64,000 nucleotides of DNA from Pseudomonas lini (GCF_030812475.1 NZ_JAUSSR010000007.1:186001-250000), one strand, 5' to 3'; positions 17,428 through 30,826 are shown, counted from the stretch's first letter. A program made the numbers and translations. Notes: generated by a model not told the origin, from the sequence alone.

Positions 17428-17507
17428 GGTTGCGTGATACGGCTGGCGAGGGACGCGCCGCTAGCGTACAAATTGCGGTTATCGACCACCCGGCTCAAAG
17501 GCTGACA

Positions 17508-19376
17508 ATGCGATTGGCTTTCCCTACTTTGTTGTTCACTGCCGTGACCCTGTTAACGGGTGCTGCCGGGGTGAATGCAACACCGCAACATGCGCTGACC
17601 GTTTATGGCGAACCGGCGAAGTATCCCGCCGACTTCAGTCATTTTGCCTACACCAACCTGCAAGCACCCAAGGGCGGGACGATGCGTCGTTCGGCGGTCG
17701 AAATCGGCCATTTCGACCATGTCCTGCCGTACATCGACAAAGGCATCGGCGTGACGCAGATCGACGGCTTGATCTATTCCCCCCTGGCCCAACGCTCGCT
17801 GGACGAGCCTTACACGGTGTACGGCCTGGTGGCGCAGACGATGGAGCGCGCCGTTGACGGCCTGTCCCTGCGTTTCAACCTCAACCCCAAGGCCCGGTTT
17901 GCCGATGGCCAGCCGATCACCGCCGAAGACGTGCGATACACCTTCGAGCTGCTGATGACCCAGGGCAGCCTGCGTTATCGCACGCAGTTCGCCGACGTCA
18001 AAGGCGTCGAAGTCGAGTCGCCACGCACCGTGCGTTTCGACTTCAAGCACAACCAGAACCGCACCCTGCCCCTGGACATTGCGACTTTGCCGGTGTTTCC
18101 CGAGCACTGGTGGAAGAACCGTGACTTCGCCGGCGGCGGCGGTTACGAGCCCCCACTGGGCAGCGGCCCGTACAAGGTCGCCAAGGTCGACTCCGGGCGC
18201 AGCATCACCTTCAAGCGCAACCCCGACTGGTGGGGCAAGGACCTGCCGGTCAGCCGCGGCCTGTACAATTTCGACCATTTCAGCATCGAATATTTTGGCG
18301 ACACCGACGTGGCGCGCCAAGTGCTGCGCGGTGGTGCCTACGACTACAACCGTGAATTTTCCGCCACCGCCTACTCGATCGGCTACGACAGCCCGGCACT
18401 GAGTGACGGACGCCTGCAAAAGGCCCACCTGGCTCAAAACGCCCCGCAAACGGCGCAAGGCTTCGTGTTCAACCTGCAAAATCCGCTGTTCCAGGACCGA
18501 CGCGTCCGCCAGGCCTTGGCCATGCTCTGGGATTTCGAGTGGAGCAACCGGCAGATGATGCGCGACCTCTATATCCGTCAGCAGAGCTTTTTCTCCAACA
18601 CCGACCTCGCCGCACGCCACCTGCCCGATGCCGCCGAGCTGGCGATTCTCGAGCCCCTGCGCGGGCAGATCCCGGACGAGGTGTTCACCCAGGTCTTCGA
18701 AGCGCCGAAAACCGATGGCAGCGGCGTGATTCGCGACAAACAGTTGCAGGCCCTGACGCTGCTGGAAGCGGCAGGCTGGAAACCGGATGGCGATCAACTG
18801 GTGAACGCCGAAGGCAAGACGCTGAGTTTTACCTTCCTGGTCAGTCAGAACGGCATGGACCGCTTGCTGCTGCCCTACAAGCGCACGCTGAAACAGATCG
18901 GCATCGATTTGAACATCCGCCGCATCGACTCGTCGCAGTACGTCAATCGCCTGATGTCCCGGGACTACGACATGATTGTGACCGGTTACCCGGTCACCAC
19001 CTCCCCGGGCAATGAGCTGTACAACTACTTTGGCTCGGTGGCGGCCAACGATCCGGGTTCCAACAATTACATGGTATTGAAGAACCCGGCAGTCGATACG
19101 CTGCTTAACGGCCTGGTTCGCGCCAACACCCAGGCCGACATGTTGCGCCATGCCCATGCCCTGGACCGGGTGCTGCAGTGGAACTATTACTGGATTCCCA
19201 ACTATTACCCGCCAGGCAGTTCGACCGTGTGGTGGAACCGCTTCGGCATTCCAAGCGTGCAAGCCAGCAATGACGAAGCCATCGAGAGCTGGTGGGAAGT
19301 CAGCTCCACCCCCCTGACCAACCAGCAGATGACAGCCGAACTCATCAAGCGCGGCGCACCCGGAGGGCCGCACTGA
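17508..19376 (+). CDS. yejA: Peptide ABC transporter substrate-binding protein YejA-like
   Basis: A 622-residue solute-binding protein of the SBP family 5 (oligopeptide/nickel) group. Residues 1-23 are a signal peptide ([20 protein letters not shown]). Family features include [23 protein letters not shown], the [14 protein letters not shown] segment and the [20 protein letters not shown] region. It matches YejA, the receptor of the YejABEF importer that takes up microcin C-type heptapeptide-nucleotides and other peptides. ATG 17508 is preferred to upstream starts since it gives a clean signal peptide. Its TGA overlaps the ATG of yejB by one base. Confidence 0.9.
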   Translation: MRLAFPTLLFTAVTLLTGAAGVNATPQHALTVYGEPAKYPADFSHFAYTNLQAPKGGTMRRSAVEIGHFDHVLPYIDKGIGVTQIDGLIYSPLAQRSLDEPYTVYGLVAQTMERAVDGLSLRFNLNPKARFADGQPITAEDVRYTFELLMTQGSLRYRTQFADVKGVEVESPRTVRFDFKHNQNRTLPLDIATLPVFPEHWWKNRDFAGGGGYEPPLGSGPYKVAKVDSGRSITFKRNPDWWGKDLPVSRGLYNFDHFSIEYFGDTDVARQVLRGGAYDYNREFSATAYSIGYDSPALSDGRLQKAHLAQNAPQTAQGFVFNLQNPLFQDRRVRQALAMLWDFEWSNRQMMRDLYIRQQSFFSNTDLAARHLPDAAELAILEPLRGQIPDEVFTQVFEAPKTDGSGVIRDKQLQALTLLEAAGWKPDGDQLVNAEGKTLSFTFLVSQNGMDRLLLPYKRTLKQIGIDLNIRRIDSSQYVNRLMSRDYDMIVTGYPVTTSPGNELYNYFGSVAANDPGSNNYMVLKNPAVDTLLNGLVRANTQADMLRHAHALDRVLQWNYYWIPNYYPPGSSTVWWNRFGIPSVQASNDEAIESWWEVSSTPLTNQQMTAELIKRGAPGGPH

Positions 19377-20440
19377 TGTGGGCATATATCCTGCGGCGCC
19401 TGCTGCTGATCATTCCGACGCTGGTGATCATCCTCCTGGTCAACTTCGTCATCGTCCAGGCCGCGCCGGGCGGTCCTGTCGAGCAGGCAATTGCGCATCT
19501 GCAAGGCATCGGCGGCGCCAGTGTCGGCGGTGGCGCAAGCGACGCCATCAGTCATGGCGGTTCCCGGGCCAGCCGTGGCCTCGACCCGCAGCTGATCAAG
19601 GAGATCGAAAAACAGTACGGCTTCGACAAGCCGGCCCCGGAACGTCTGTGGCTGATGCTCAAGAGCTATGCGCAACTGGACTTCGGCAAGAGCTTCTTCC
19701 GCGGCGCCACGGTCACCGACCTGATCCTGGAAAAAATGCCGGTGACCATTTCCCTCGGGCTCTGGGCCACGCTGATCACCTACCTGGTGTCGATTCCCCT
19801 GGGCATCCGCAAGGCCGTGCATCACGGCAGTCATTTCGATATCTGGAGCAGCACTGCGATCGTCATCGGTTACGCCATGCCGGCGTTCCTGTTCGCCATG
19901 TTCCTGATCGTGGTGTTCGCCGGGGGCACTTCGTTGAACTGGTTTCCGGTGCGGGGCCTGGTCTCGGACAACTTCGAGTCGCTGTCGACCCTGGGCAAGA
20001 TCGCCGACTACTTCTGGCACCTGGTGTTGCCGGTCACGGCGTTGGTGATCGGCGGCTTCGCCACCCTGACCATCCTGACCAAGAACTCCTTTCTCAATGA
20101 AATCACCCGTCAGTACGTGGTCACCGCCCGCGCCAAGGGCATGAGCGAACGCCGGGTGCTGTACGGCCACGTGTTTCGCAACGCCATGTTGCTGGTGGTG
20201 TCGGGAATACCCCAGGCCTTTATCAGCGTGTTTTTTGCCGGTTCCCTGCTGATCGAAGTGATTTTCTCCCTCGATGGCCTGGGCCGCATGAGCTACGAAG
20301 CCGCGGTGTCCCGGGACTATCCGGTGGTGTTCGGCTCGCTGTTCATCTTCACCCTGTTCGGGCTGCTGATAAAACTGGTCGGCGACCTGTGCTACACCCT
20401 GGTCGATCCCCGTATCGACTTCGCCGCGAGGAACGCCTGA
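19376..20440 (+). CDS. yejB: ABC transporter permease YejB-like
   Basis: A 354-residue inner-membrane permease of the DppB/OppB type. It begins with the typical [20 protein letters not shown] first helix, has a long periplasmic loop (residues ~30-130), then five helices with the EAA-like coupling motif in [29 protein letters not shown]. The ATG overlaps the yejA stop (TGATG), and its own TGA overlaps the yejE ATG in the same way, so subunit synthesis is coupled. Length and gene order match yejB of enterobacteria. Confidence 0.92.
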   Translation: MWAYILRRLLLIIPTLVIILLVNFVIVQAAPGGPVEQAIAHLQGIGGASVGGGASDAISHGGSRASRGLDPQLIKEIEKQYGFDKPAPERLWLMLKSYAQLDFGKSFFRGATVTDLILEKMPVTISLGLWATLITYLVSIPLGIRKAVHHGSHFDIWSSTAIVIGYAMPAFLFAMFLIVVFAGGTSLNWFPVRGLVSDNFESLSTLGKIADYFWHLVLPVTALVIGGFATLTILTKNSFLNEITRQYVVTARAKGMSERRVLYGHVFRNAMLLVVSGIPQAFISVFFAGSLLIEVIFSLDGLGRMSYEAAVSRDYPVVFGSLFIFTLFGLLIKLVGDLCYTLVDPRIDFAARNA

Positions 20441-21462
20441 TGTTCAAGCTCTCGCCGCTGGGCCGTCGCCGTTTCGAACGGTTCAAGAAAAACCGTCGTG
20501 GCTGGTGGTCGCTGTGGCTGTTTATCGGCCTGTTCCTGTTGACCCTCGGCGGCGAACTGATCGCCAACGACAAACCGCTGGTGGTCGGTTACCAGGGTTC
20601 GCTGTACTTCCCTGCTTTCAAACGCCACACCGAGCAGGAATTCGGCGGACAGCTGCCGTTCCAGGCGGATTACCGCAGCGACTATGTGCAGAAGCTGATC
20701 AAGAAGGACGGCGGCTGGCTACTGTTTCCGCCGATCCCGTTCAGCGACGACACGCCCAACTATGATCTGGACAAACCGGCACCGAGCCCGCCGTCGAAGG
20801 TCAACTGGCTGGGCACCGACGACCAGGCCCGGGACGTGATGGCCCGGGTGATTTTCGGCGCACGGGTGTCGATCCTGTTCGCCTTGATGCTGACCCTGAT
20901 CAGCGCGGTGATCGGTATTGCGGCCGGCGCACTGCAAGGCTATTACGGTGGCTGGGTCGACCTCTTGGGGCAGCGGCTGTTGGAGGTCTGGTCCGGGTTG
21001 CCGGTGCTGTACCTGCTGATCATTCTCTCGGGGTTCGTCGAGCCGAATTTCTGGTGGCTGCTGGGAATCATGGCGCTGTTTTCCTGGCTGGCCCTGGTCG
21101 ATGTGGTGCGCGCCGAGTTCCTGCGCGGGCGCAACCTGGAATACGTCAAGGCCGCCCGAGCCCTGGGTTTGAGCGACCGCAAGGTGATCGTGCGGCACAT
21201 CCTGCCGAACGCGATGAATGCGACCCTGAGCTATCTGCCATTCATTTTGACCGGGGCGATCTCGACCCTCACGGCCCTGGACTTCCTCGGTTTCGGCATG
21301 CCGGCCGGCAGTGCGTCCCTGGGGGAGTTGATCGGTCAGGGCAAGCAGAACCTGCAAGCGCCGTGGCTGGGACTGACCGCGTTTTTCACCCTGGCGTTGA
21401 TTCTTTCTTTACTGGTGTTTATCGGCGAAGCGTTGCGCGACGCCTTTGATCCACGATCTTGA
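20440..21462 (+). CDS. yejE: ABC transporter permease YejE-like
   Basis: A 340-residue permease of the DppC/OppC type. It starts [20 protein letters not shown], with the basic cytoplasmic tail and first helix WWSLWLFIGLFLLTLGGELI, followed by a periplasmic region (KPLVVGYQGSLYFPAFKRHTEQEFG) characteristic of YejE. The coupling motif is EFLRGRNLEYVKAARALGLSDRKVIVRHILPNA. It partners YejB in the membrane channel. Confidence 0.92.
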   Translation: MFKLSPLGRRRFERFKKNRRGWWSLWLFIGLFLLTLGGELIANDKPLVVGYQGSLYFPAFKRHTEQEFGGQLPFQADYRSDYVQKLIKKDGGWLLFPPIPFSDDTPNYDLDKPAPSPPSKVNWLGTDDQARDVMARVIFGARVSILFALMLTLISAVIGIAAGALQGYYGGWVDLLGQRLLEVWSGLPVLYLLIILSGFVEPNFWWLLGIMALFSWLALVDVVRAEFLRGRNLEYVKAARALGLSDRKVIVRHILPNAMNATLSYLPFILTGAISTLTALDFLGFGMPAGSASLGELIGQGKQNLQAPWLGLTAFFTLALILSLLVFIGEALRDAFDPRS

Positions 21463-21488
21463 TCCACGGTCATGAGGCGGACGTTGAT

Positions 21489-23069
21489 ATGAGTGACAAC
21501 CTGATCGAAATCCGTGACCTCTGCGTAGCGTTCAGCGGCCAAACGGTGGTGCGCAACCTGTGCCTGGACATCCGCCCCGGCGAGTGCCTGGCCCTGGTGG
21601 GCGAGTCGGGCTCCGGCAAGTCGGTGACCGCGCATTCGATCCTGCAATTGCTCCCCGAGACCGGTACCGACTCCTCGGGCAGCATTCGCTATCGCGGCAA
21701 GGAACTGCTCGGCGCCACCTCCACGGTATTGCGGGAGCTGCGCGGCAACCGGATCGCGATGATCTTCCAGGAGCCGATGTCGTCCCTCAACCCGCTGCAC
21801 AGCGTCGAAAAACAGATCGGCGAAACCCTGCTGTTGCACAAGGGGCTGGCCGGCAAGGCGGCGCAGGCGCGGATTCTCGAGTTGTTGCACCTGGTGGGCA
21901 TCCAGAAACCCCAGGAGCGGCTCAAGGCCTACCCCCATCAATTGTCCGGCGGCCAGCGCCAACGGGTGATGATCGCCATGGCCCTGGCCTGCGAACCGGA
22001 GCTGCTGATCGCCGACGAACCCACCACCGCGCTGGACGTGACGGTGCAGCGCAAGATCCTGCTGCTGCTCAAATCCCTGCAGAAGCGCCTCGGCATGTCG
22101 CTGCTGTTGATCAGTCACGACCTCAATCTGGTGCGCAGCATCGCTCAGCGCGTGTGCGTGATGAAGGCCGGGGAAATCGTCGAGCAAGCGCCTTGCGAGA
22201 CGCTGTTCACCGCACCGAAACATCCCTACAGCTGCGTGCTGCTCAACGCCGAACCGGAAGGTGAAGCCCTGCCCCGGGACGAGCGCGAGAACGTGTTGGA
22301 AGTGACCAACCTGTGCGTGCGGTTCGCCCTCGGTGGCGGGCTGTTCCAACGCAAGACGTATTTGCACGCGGTGGACGGCATCAGCCTGAATGTCCAGCGC
22401 GGCAAGACCCTGGGCATCGTCGGTGAATCCGGTTCCGGCAAGTCGACCCTGGGCCAGGCGATCCTGCGCCTGCTCGATTCCGACGGCAGCATTCGCTTTC
22501 AGGGGGAGCCGCTGGATGGCTTGTCGCAAAAGCAACTGCGGCCGTGGCGAAAGAAAATGCAGGTGGTGTTCCAGGACCCCTTCGGCAGCCTCAGCCCGCG
22601 GATGTCGGTGGCGCAGATCATCAGTGAAGGCCTGGAGGTGCATAGCCGCTTGACCGTGGACGAATGCAAGGCCGAGGTGATCCGGGCGCTGGAAGAAGTC
22701 GGCCTCGACCCGCAAAGCCGCCATCGATACCCCCACGAATTTTCCGGCGGCCAACGCCAGCGCATCGCCATCGCCCGGGCGCTGGTGTTGAAACCGGCGC
22801 TGATCCTGCTGGACGAACCAACCTCGGCGCTGGACCGCACCGTGCAAAAACAAGTGGTCGCCCTGCTCCGTCAGCTCCAGGAAAAGCACGGGCTGACCTA
22901 CCTGTTCATCAGTCACGACCTGGCGGTGGTTCGCGCCCTGGCCCACGACATGATTGTGATCAAGGATGGCAAAGTGGTGGAAAGCGGTGCCAGCCACGAC
23001 GTGTTCGAGTCGCCGCAGCATGCCTATACCAAAGAGCTGTTGGCGGCGGCGCAGTTGGGGTGGGCATAA
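21489..23069 (+). CDS. yejF: ABC transporter ATP-binding protein YejF-like (two ATPase domains)
   Basis: A 526-residue fusion of two ABC ATPase domains. Domain 1 has Walker [10 protein letters not shown], signature LSGGQRQRV and Walker [13 protein letters not shown] (residues ~40-190). Domain 2 has [20 protein letters not shown] and [12 protein letters not shown] (residues ~310-460). Both carry oligopeptide-transporter C-terminal extensions. ATG 21489 ([11 protein letters not shown]) has GAGG 11 nt upstream; a TTG in the end of yejE is also in frame and would add 10 residues. It completes the yejABEF operon. Confidence 0.93.
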   Translation: MSDNLIEIRDLCVAFSGQTVVRNLCLDIRPGECLALVGESGSGKSVTAHSILQLLPETGTDSSGSIRYRGKELLGATSTVLRELRGNRIAMIFQEPMSSLNPLHSVEKQIGETLLLHKGLAGKAAQARILELLHLVGIQKPQERLKAYPHQLSGGQRQRVMIAMALACEPELLIADEPTTALDVTVQRKILLLLKSLQKRLGMSLLLISHDLNLVRSIAQRVCVMKAGEIVEQAPCETLFTAPKHPYSCVLLNAEPEGEALPRDERENVLEVTNLCVRFALGGGLFQRKTYLHAVDGISLNVQRGKTLGIVGESGSGKSTLGQAILRLLDSDGSIRFQGEPLDGLSQKQLRPWRKKMQVVFQDPFGSLSPRMSVAQIISEGLEVHSRLTVDECKAEVIRALEEVGLDPQSRHRYPHEFSGGQRQRIAIARALVLKPALILLDEPTSALDRTVQKQVVALLRQLQEKHGLTYLFISHDLAVVRALAHDMIVIKDGKVVESGASHDVFESPQHAYTKELLAAAQLGWA

Positions 23070-23097
23070 TCCGGTGCTTGGCTCCGGACCGCGTCGC

Positions 23098-23180
23098 CCT
23101 CTTCGCGAGCAGGCTCGCTCCCACAGGGGAATTGCGTCGTTCACAAATCCCCTGTGGGAGCGAGCTTGCTCGCGAAGAGG
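23098..23180. repeat. REPIN (TGTGGGAGCGAGC class)
   Basis: Inverted arms CCTCTTCGCGAGCAGGCTCG... and ...CGAGCTTGCTCGCGAAGAGG, each about 33 bp, flank a short loop. It lies between yejF and the sigma-54 regulator and may serve as a transcript-end structure. Confidence 0.85.
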
Positions 23181-23215
23181 CCGGCACAGGCAATAAATAA
23201 TCAGGATCAGCACCC

Positions 23216-24631
<1,416 letters not shown>

Positions 24632-24642
24632 AGAGACATTCA

Positions 24643-24657
24643 TCTCTGTTTATAGAC
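24643..24657 (+). promoter_or_regulatory. Candidate activator site 1, TCTCTGTTTATAGAC
   Basis: This 15-mer recurs in inverted orientation at 24778-24792 (on the minus strand TCTCTGTTTGGAGA). Both carry TCTCTGTTT-N2-AGA. The pair sits 90-210 bp upstream of a sigma-54 promoter, the expected position of an enhancer site for the upstream activator. Confidence 0.45.
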
Positions 24658-24680
24658 ACCAACTTTTGAGCGCTGCGCGC

Positions 24681-24757
24681 TCTTCGCCAGCAAGCCGGCT
24701 CCTACAGGATCGCATGCACACCGCGCACCCTGTAGGAGCTGGCTTGCCAGCGAAGAG
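24681..24757. repeat. REPIN (CTGTAGGAGCTGGC class)
   Basis: Arms TCTTCGCCAGCAAGCCGGCT... and ...AGCTGGCTTGCCAGCGAAGA. It lies between the two candidate HbcR sites. Confidence 0.85.
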
Positions 24758-24777
24758 GCCCTCAACCTCAACAAAGA

Positions 24778-24792
24778 TCTCCAAACAGAGAC
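24778..24792 (-). promoter_or_regulatory. Candidate activator site 2 (inverted copy)
   Basis: On the minus strand TCTCTGTTTGGAGA, matching the site at 24643-24657 at 12 of 14 positions. It lies about 65 bp upstream of the -24 element of the promoter at 24855. Confidence 0.45.
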
Positions 24793-24854
24793 AAAAAACC
24801 CAAAAACACCACCAAAACAAACAAATATCCTTATATTTCAATATGTTGTACTCA

Positions 24855-24871
24855 TGGCACGAATCTAGCTA
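24855..24871 (+). promoter_or_regulatory. sigma-54 (-24/-12) promoter of the hydroxybutyrate operon
   Basis: TGGCACGAATCTAGCT: GG at 24856-24857 and GC at 24868-24869, separated by 10 nt, with a full-consensus TGGCACG half. It is 55 nt upstream of the permease start, with the sigma-54 activator gene just upstream on the same strand. Confidence 0.75.
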
Positions 24872-24925
24872 TAGCCCTCCCCCACATAGAGCCACCAACA
24901 AAAATAACAATCCAGGAGACACACG

Positions 24926-26317
24926 ATGAGTGTGATCATTGCCTTGGCAGCCCTCGCGCTGCTGATGCTCGCGGCCTACCGTGGCTACAGCGTTATCCTC
25001 TTTGCCCCGATTGCCGCCCTTGGCGCTGTCCTGCTCACCGACCCTTCCGCCGTCGCCCCTGCCTTCACCGGGGTGTTCATGGAGAAAATGGTTGGCTTCA
25101 TCAAACTGTACTTCCCGGTATTTCTGCTGGGCGCGGTGTTCGGCAAGCTGATCGAACTGTCGGGTTTCTCGCGCTCCATCGTTGCGGCAGCGATTCGTCT
25201 GCTCGGCACCCGCCAGGCGATGCTGGTGATTGTGCTGGTCTGCGCGTTGCTCACCTACGGCGGCGTGTCGCTGTTTGTGGTGGTGTTTGCGGTCTATCCG
25301 TTTGCCGCCGAGATGTTCCGTCAAAGCAATATTCCCAAGCGCCTGATCCCGGCGACCATCGCCCTCGGCGCGTTCTCGTTCACCATGGACGCCCTGCCCG
25401 GCACCCCGCAGATCCAGAACATTATCCCCAGCACTTTCTTCAACACCACCGCCTGGGCCGCGCCCTGGCTGGGTCTGATCGGCTCGATCTTCGTGGTCTG
25501 CGCCGGCATGCTGTTCCTGCAGCGCCAGCGCAACAAGGCCCAGGTCGCCGGTGAAGGCTATGGCACCGAACTGCGCAATGAGCCGGAAACCGCTGCCGAT
25601 ATCAAGCTGCCAAATCCGTGGATCGCGCTCTCGCCGCTGCTGGCCGTCGGCATCATGAACCTGTTGTTCACCCAGTGGATTCCACAGTGGTACGGCAAGA
25701 CCCACACCCTCGCGCTGCCGGGCATGGCGGCGCCGGTGACCACCGAAATCGCCAAACTCACGGCGATCTGGGCGGTCCAGGCCGCCTTGCTGGTCGGCAT
25801 CATCATGGTCCTGGTGTTCGGCTTCCAGGCGATTCGCGGCAAGTTGGCCGAAGGCAGTCGCAGTGCGGTCGGCGGTTCGTTGCTGGCGGCGATGAACACC
25901 GCATCGGAGTACGGCTTTGGTGCCGTGATCGCCTCGTTGCCGGGCTTCCTGGTGCTGGCCGACTGGCTCAAGAGCATTCCCAACCCGCTGGTCAATGAAG
26001 CGATCACTGTGACCCTGCTGGCCGGCATCACCGGTTCGGCTTCGGGCGGCATGAGCATTGCCCTGGCGGCCATGGCCAACGACTTCATCGCAGCAGCCCA
26101 TGCGGCCAACATTCCCCTGGAAGTACTGCACCGGGTCGCGGCAATGGCCAGCGGCGGCATGGACACCCTGCCGCACAATGGCGCGGTGATTACCTTGCTG
26201 GCGGTCACCGGCCTGACCCACCGCGAAGCTTACAAAGACATTTTCTGTATTACGCTGATCAAGACCCTGGCGGTCTTTGTAGTGATCGGTACTTTCTACG
26301 CCACTGGCATTGTGTGA
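24926..26317 (+). CDS. GntP-family permease, probable 3-hydroxybutyrate transporter
   Basis: A 463-residue inner-membrane transporter with about twelve hydrophobic segments, GntP/gluconate-permease superfamily. Family marks include the N-terminal half ending FSFTMDALPGTPQIQNIIPS and the C-terminal ASGGMSIALAA and GGMDTLPHNGAVITLL loops, internally repeated as expected. GGAGACACACG precedes the ATG. It is the first gene after the sigma-54 promoter and 7 nt before the 3-hydroxybutyrate dehydrogenase gene, so 3-hydroxybutyrate uptake is the likely role rather than gluconate. Confidence 0.85.
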   Translation: MSVIIALAALALLMLAAYRGYSVILFAPIAALGAVLLTDPSAVAPAFTGVFMEKMVGFIKLYFPVFLLGAVFGKLIELSGFSRSIVAAAIRLLGTRQAMLVIVLVCALLTYGGVSLFVVVFAVYPFAAEMFRQSNIPKRLIPATIALGAFSFTMDALPGTPQIQNIIPSTFFNTTAWAAPWLGLIGSIFVVCAGMLFLQRQRNKAQVAGEGYGTELRNEPETAADIKLPNPWIALSPLLAVGIMNLLFTQWIPQWYGKTHTLALPGMAAPVTTEIAKLTAIWAVQAALLVGIIMVLVFGFQAIRGKLAEGSRSAVGGSLLAAMNTASEYGFGAVIASLPGFLVLADWLKSIPNPLVNEAITVTLLAGITGSASGGMSIALAAMANDFIAAAHAANIPLEVLHRVAAMASGGMDTLPHNGAVITLLAVTGLTHREAYKDIFCITLIKTLAVFVVIGTFYATGIV

Positions 26318-26324
26318 GGTATTC

Positions 26325-27110
26325 ATGACAACTCTTTCGGGCAAGACTGCACTGGTCACCGGTTCCACCAGCGGCATCGGCCTGGGCATCGCCCTGAGCC
26401 TGGCCAAGGCTGGCGCCAACCTGATCCTCAACGGATTCGGCGATGCCTCCACGGTGATTGCCGAGGTGGAGCAGATCAGTAACAAAAGCGGGGGCAAGGT
26501 CGGCCATCATCCGGCCGATGTCAGCGACCCGGCACAGATCGCCGAGATGATTGCCTACGCCGATCGCGAGTTTGGCGGCGTGGACATTCTGGTCAACAAC
26601 GCCGGCATCCAGCACGTGGCGGCGGTGGAAGATTTCCCCGTAGAGCGCTGGGACTCGATCATTGCGATCAACCTGTCGTCGGTGTTCCACGGCACCCGAT
26701 TGAGCCTGCCGGGCATGCGCGCCAAGGGTTGGGGGCGGATCATCAACATCGCCTCGGTGCACGGTCAGGTCGGCTCGGTGGGCAAGGCGGCGTATGTGGC
26801 GGCCAAGCATGGGGTGATCGGGTTGACCAAGGTGGTCGGCCTGGAAACGGCCCGGTCGAATGTGACGTGCAATGCCATCTGCCCCGGCTGGGTGTTGACG
26901 CCGCTGGTGCAGAAGCAGATCGACGCACGCATCGCGACCGGCATCGAGCCGCAACAGGCGCAGCATGATCTGTTGGCCGAGAAGCAGCCGTCTGGCGAGT
27001 TCGTGACACCGCCACAACTGGGTGAACTGGTGCTGTTCCTGTGCAGCGAAGCCGGTAACCAGGTCAGGGGCGCGGCGTGGAATATCGATGGTGGGTGGTT
27101 GGCGCAGTAA
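26325..27110 (+). CDS. bdhA: 3-hydroxybutyrate dehydrogenase
   Basis: A 261-residue classical short-chain dehydrogenase that oxidises D-3-hydroxybutyrate to acetoacetate with NAD. It has the cofactor motif TGSTSGIG (residues 12-19), NNAG (91-94), catalytic Ser144, Tyr157 and Lys161 (SVHGQVGSVGKAAYVAAKHG) and the PGWVLTPLVQKQI substrate loop typical of bacterial HBDH. The C-terminus GAAWNIDGGWLAQ is also family-typical. It starts 7 nt after the permease gene, with GAGGT as Shine-Dalgarno. Confidence 0.93.
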   Translation: MTTLSGKTALVTGSTSGIGLGIALSLAKAGANLILNGFGDASTVIAEVEQISNKSGGKVGHHPADVSDPAQIAEMIAYADREFGGVDILVNNAGIQHVAAVEDFPVERWDSIIAINLSSVFHGTRLSLPGMRAKGWGRIINIASVHGQVGSVGKAAYVAAKHGVIGLTKVVGLETARSNVTCNAICPGWVLTPLVQKQIDARIATGIEPQQAQHDLLAEKQPSGEFVTPPQLGELVLFLCSEAGNQVRGAAWNIDGGWLAQ

Positions 27111-27126
27111 TCAGCCATTAGACCCC

Positions 27127-27236
27127 TGTGGCGAGGGGGCTTGCCCCCGTTGGGTGGCAAAGCCGCCCCAAAATGGTCGAGCCCCCATTTTTACGACTGC
27201 TGCGCAGCCGAACGGGGGCAAGCCCCCTCGCCACAC
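27127..27236. repeat. REP doublet (TGTGGCGAGGGGGC class)
   Basis: Arms TGTGGCGAGGGGGCTTGCCC... and ...GGGCAAGCCCCCTCGCCACA, about 25 bp each, separated by ~60 bp. It is a different REP family from the others in the window and sits inside the hydroxybutyrate operon, between bdhA and the acetoacetyl-CoA synthetase gene. Confidence 0.85.
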
Positions 27237-27304
27237 AAGCTCCCTCGCCACAAAGTTTTCTCCCCAGTAGCCTGTGTGTACGCATAAGAAAAAAGAGGCA
27301 AAAC

Positions 27305-29260
<1,956 letters not shown>

Positions 29261-29269
29261 AACCCGTCC

Positions 29270-29605
29270 CTGTAGGAGCTGGCTTGCCAGCGAAAGCGGT
29301 CTCACGATTGGTGCAAGACTCGAGGGCCCCTTCGCCGGCAAGCCGGTTCCTACAGGTTATGCGTCAGTCCATGTAGGAGCTGGCTTGCCAGCGATGGACT
29401 CAAGGGCGCCGCGTTTGAGCAGATCTCACGCGTTATCGTTAACGACCTTCGCCGGCAAGCCGGCTCCTACAGGTTATGCATCAGTCCATGTAGGAGCTGG
29501 CTTGCCAGCGATGGACTCAAGTGCGCCGCGTTTGACCAGATCTCACGCGTTATCGTTAACGACCATCGCCGGCAAGCCGGCTCCTACAGGTTATGCATCA
29601 GTCCA
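29270..29605. repeat. Tandem REPIN array, 117-bp period
   Basis: Two near-identical 117-bp units (29371-29487 and 29488-29604), preceded by a diverged one (~29270-29370). Each unit holds a REP arm pair (TGTAGGAGCTGGCTTGCCAG ... CGGCAAGCCGGCTCCTACAG) and a core with ATCTCACGCGTTATCGTTAA. Each unit ends in ATGCATCAGTCCAT or a close variant, which at 29598-29606 is the last coding bases of the pilU-like gene, so the amplified unit includes that gene end. The array fills the whole 337-bp gap between aacS and the pilU-like gene. Confidence 0.85.
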
Positions 29606-30707
29606 TCAGTCCCCACTCGCCGGGAGGGGCATGGAGGCCTGGTGACGCTTCGGCATGCAACTTCAAGCGCAATCGCAGGTTGTTCACCGAATCCGCATGC
29701 TTGAGCGCCTCTTCCTCATCGATCGCCCCTTCGACGACCAACGCAAAAAGCGCACAATCGAAGGTCTGCATCCCCGCCTCCTGCGACTTTTCCATGATCC
29801 CCTTGAGTTCGGCAAACTCGTTGCGCCGGATCAGGTCGCCGATCGTCGGCGAGCCCAGCATCACCTCCACCGCAGCCCGGCGGTGGCCGTCGCGGCTGGG
29901 CACCAGGCGCTGGGAAACGAAGGCCTTGAGGTTGTTGCCCAGGTCATTGAGCAGTTGCGCGCGACGTTCTTCGGGAAAGAAATTGATGATCCGGTCCAGT
30001 GCCTGATTGGCGTTGTGCGCATGCAGCGTCGAGATCACCAGATGGCCGGTATCGGCAAACGCCAGCGCATGCTCCATGGTTTCGCGGTCGCGAATTTCGC
30101 CTATCAGCACCACGTCCGGCGCCTGGCGCAGGGTATTTTTCAGCGCGGCATGAAAACTGCGAGTGTCTACACCGACCTCGCGCTGATTGATGATCGACTT
30201 CTTGTGCCGATGGATGTACTCGACCGGGTCTTCGATGGTGATGATATGGCCGCTGCTGTGGCGGTTGCGATAGTCGATCAGTGCCGCCAGCGAGGTAGAC
30301 TTGCCCGACCCGGTGGCGCCGACGAACAGCATCAGGCCCTGTTTGAGCATGACCGCGTCGAGCAACACCGAGGGTAACTTGAGGTCTTCGAAGCGCGGAA
30401 TGTCGAGTTTGACGTTGCGCACCACGATCGACACATCGTTACGCTGCTTGAAAATATTGACCCGAAAGCGCCCGACACCCGCTATCGAGATCGCCAGGTT
30501 CATTTCCAGTTCCCGATCGAACTCAAGACGCTGTTCGGCGTCCATGATGGACGCGGCAATGGCGGCTATTTCCCCGGATTTGAACGGCTGATCGGCCAGG
30601 GGCTTGAGCACGCCATCGAACCTCGCACTGGGTGGCGCACCCGTGGACAGGTATAAATCCGAGCCATCCTGGTGAGCCAGGACTTTCAACAACGCATCGA
30701 TTTCCAT
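29598..30707 (-). CDS. pilU: PilT/PilU-type twitching motility ATPase
   Basis: A 369-residue retraction ATPase of the type IV pilus system. It has Walker A VGATGSGKST, the Asp box IITIEDPVEYIH, Walker B DVVLIGEIRDRETM and the His box TGHLVISTLHAHNANQALDR, all in PilT/PilU order. It begins MEIDALLKVLAHQDGSDLYL as in PilU, with the C-terminal part longer than PilT, so PilU-like is preferred. ATG 30707 is chosen by that alignment; an in-frame ATG four codons upstream is possible and neither has a strong Shine-Dalgarno. No other pilus gene is near; it is an isolated gene, divergent from a hybrid sensor kinase. Confidence 0.82.
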   Translation of the reverse strand: MEIDALLKVLAHQDGSDLYLSTGAPPSARFDGVLKPLADQPFKSGEIAAIAASIMDAEQRLEFDRELEMNLAISIAGVGRFRVNIFKQRNDVSIVVRNVKLDIPRFEDLKLPSVLLDAVMLKQGLMLFVGATGSGKSTSLAALIDYRNRHSSGHIITIEDPVEYIHRHKKSIINQREVGVDTRSFHAALKNTLRQAPDVVLIGEIRDRETMEHALAFADTGHLVISTLHAHNANQALDRIINFFPEERRAQLLNDLGNNLKAFVSQRLVPSRDGHRRAAVEVMLGSPTIGDLIRRNEFAELKGIMEKSQEAGMQTFDCALFALVVEGAIDEEEALKHADSVNNLRLRLKLHAEASPGLHAPPGEWGLMD

Positions 30708-30826
30708 GGCAAAAAGCATCCGCGAAGCATTCAATGGATAAAAATGACCCAAAACAGGTCATGCAGCGTCTACCGCCATGCAAGGATAGTAGACGCCGCC
30801 ACACCGACTTAGTGCAGGACAATTTG

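Noticed and set aside
29270..29605. CRISPR-like repeats
   Set aside because: The units are tandem 117-bp REP doublets without short constant repeats alternating with unique spacers, and no cas gene is present.
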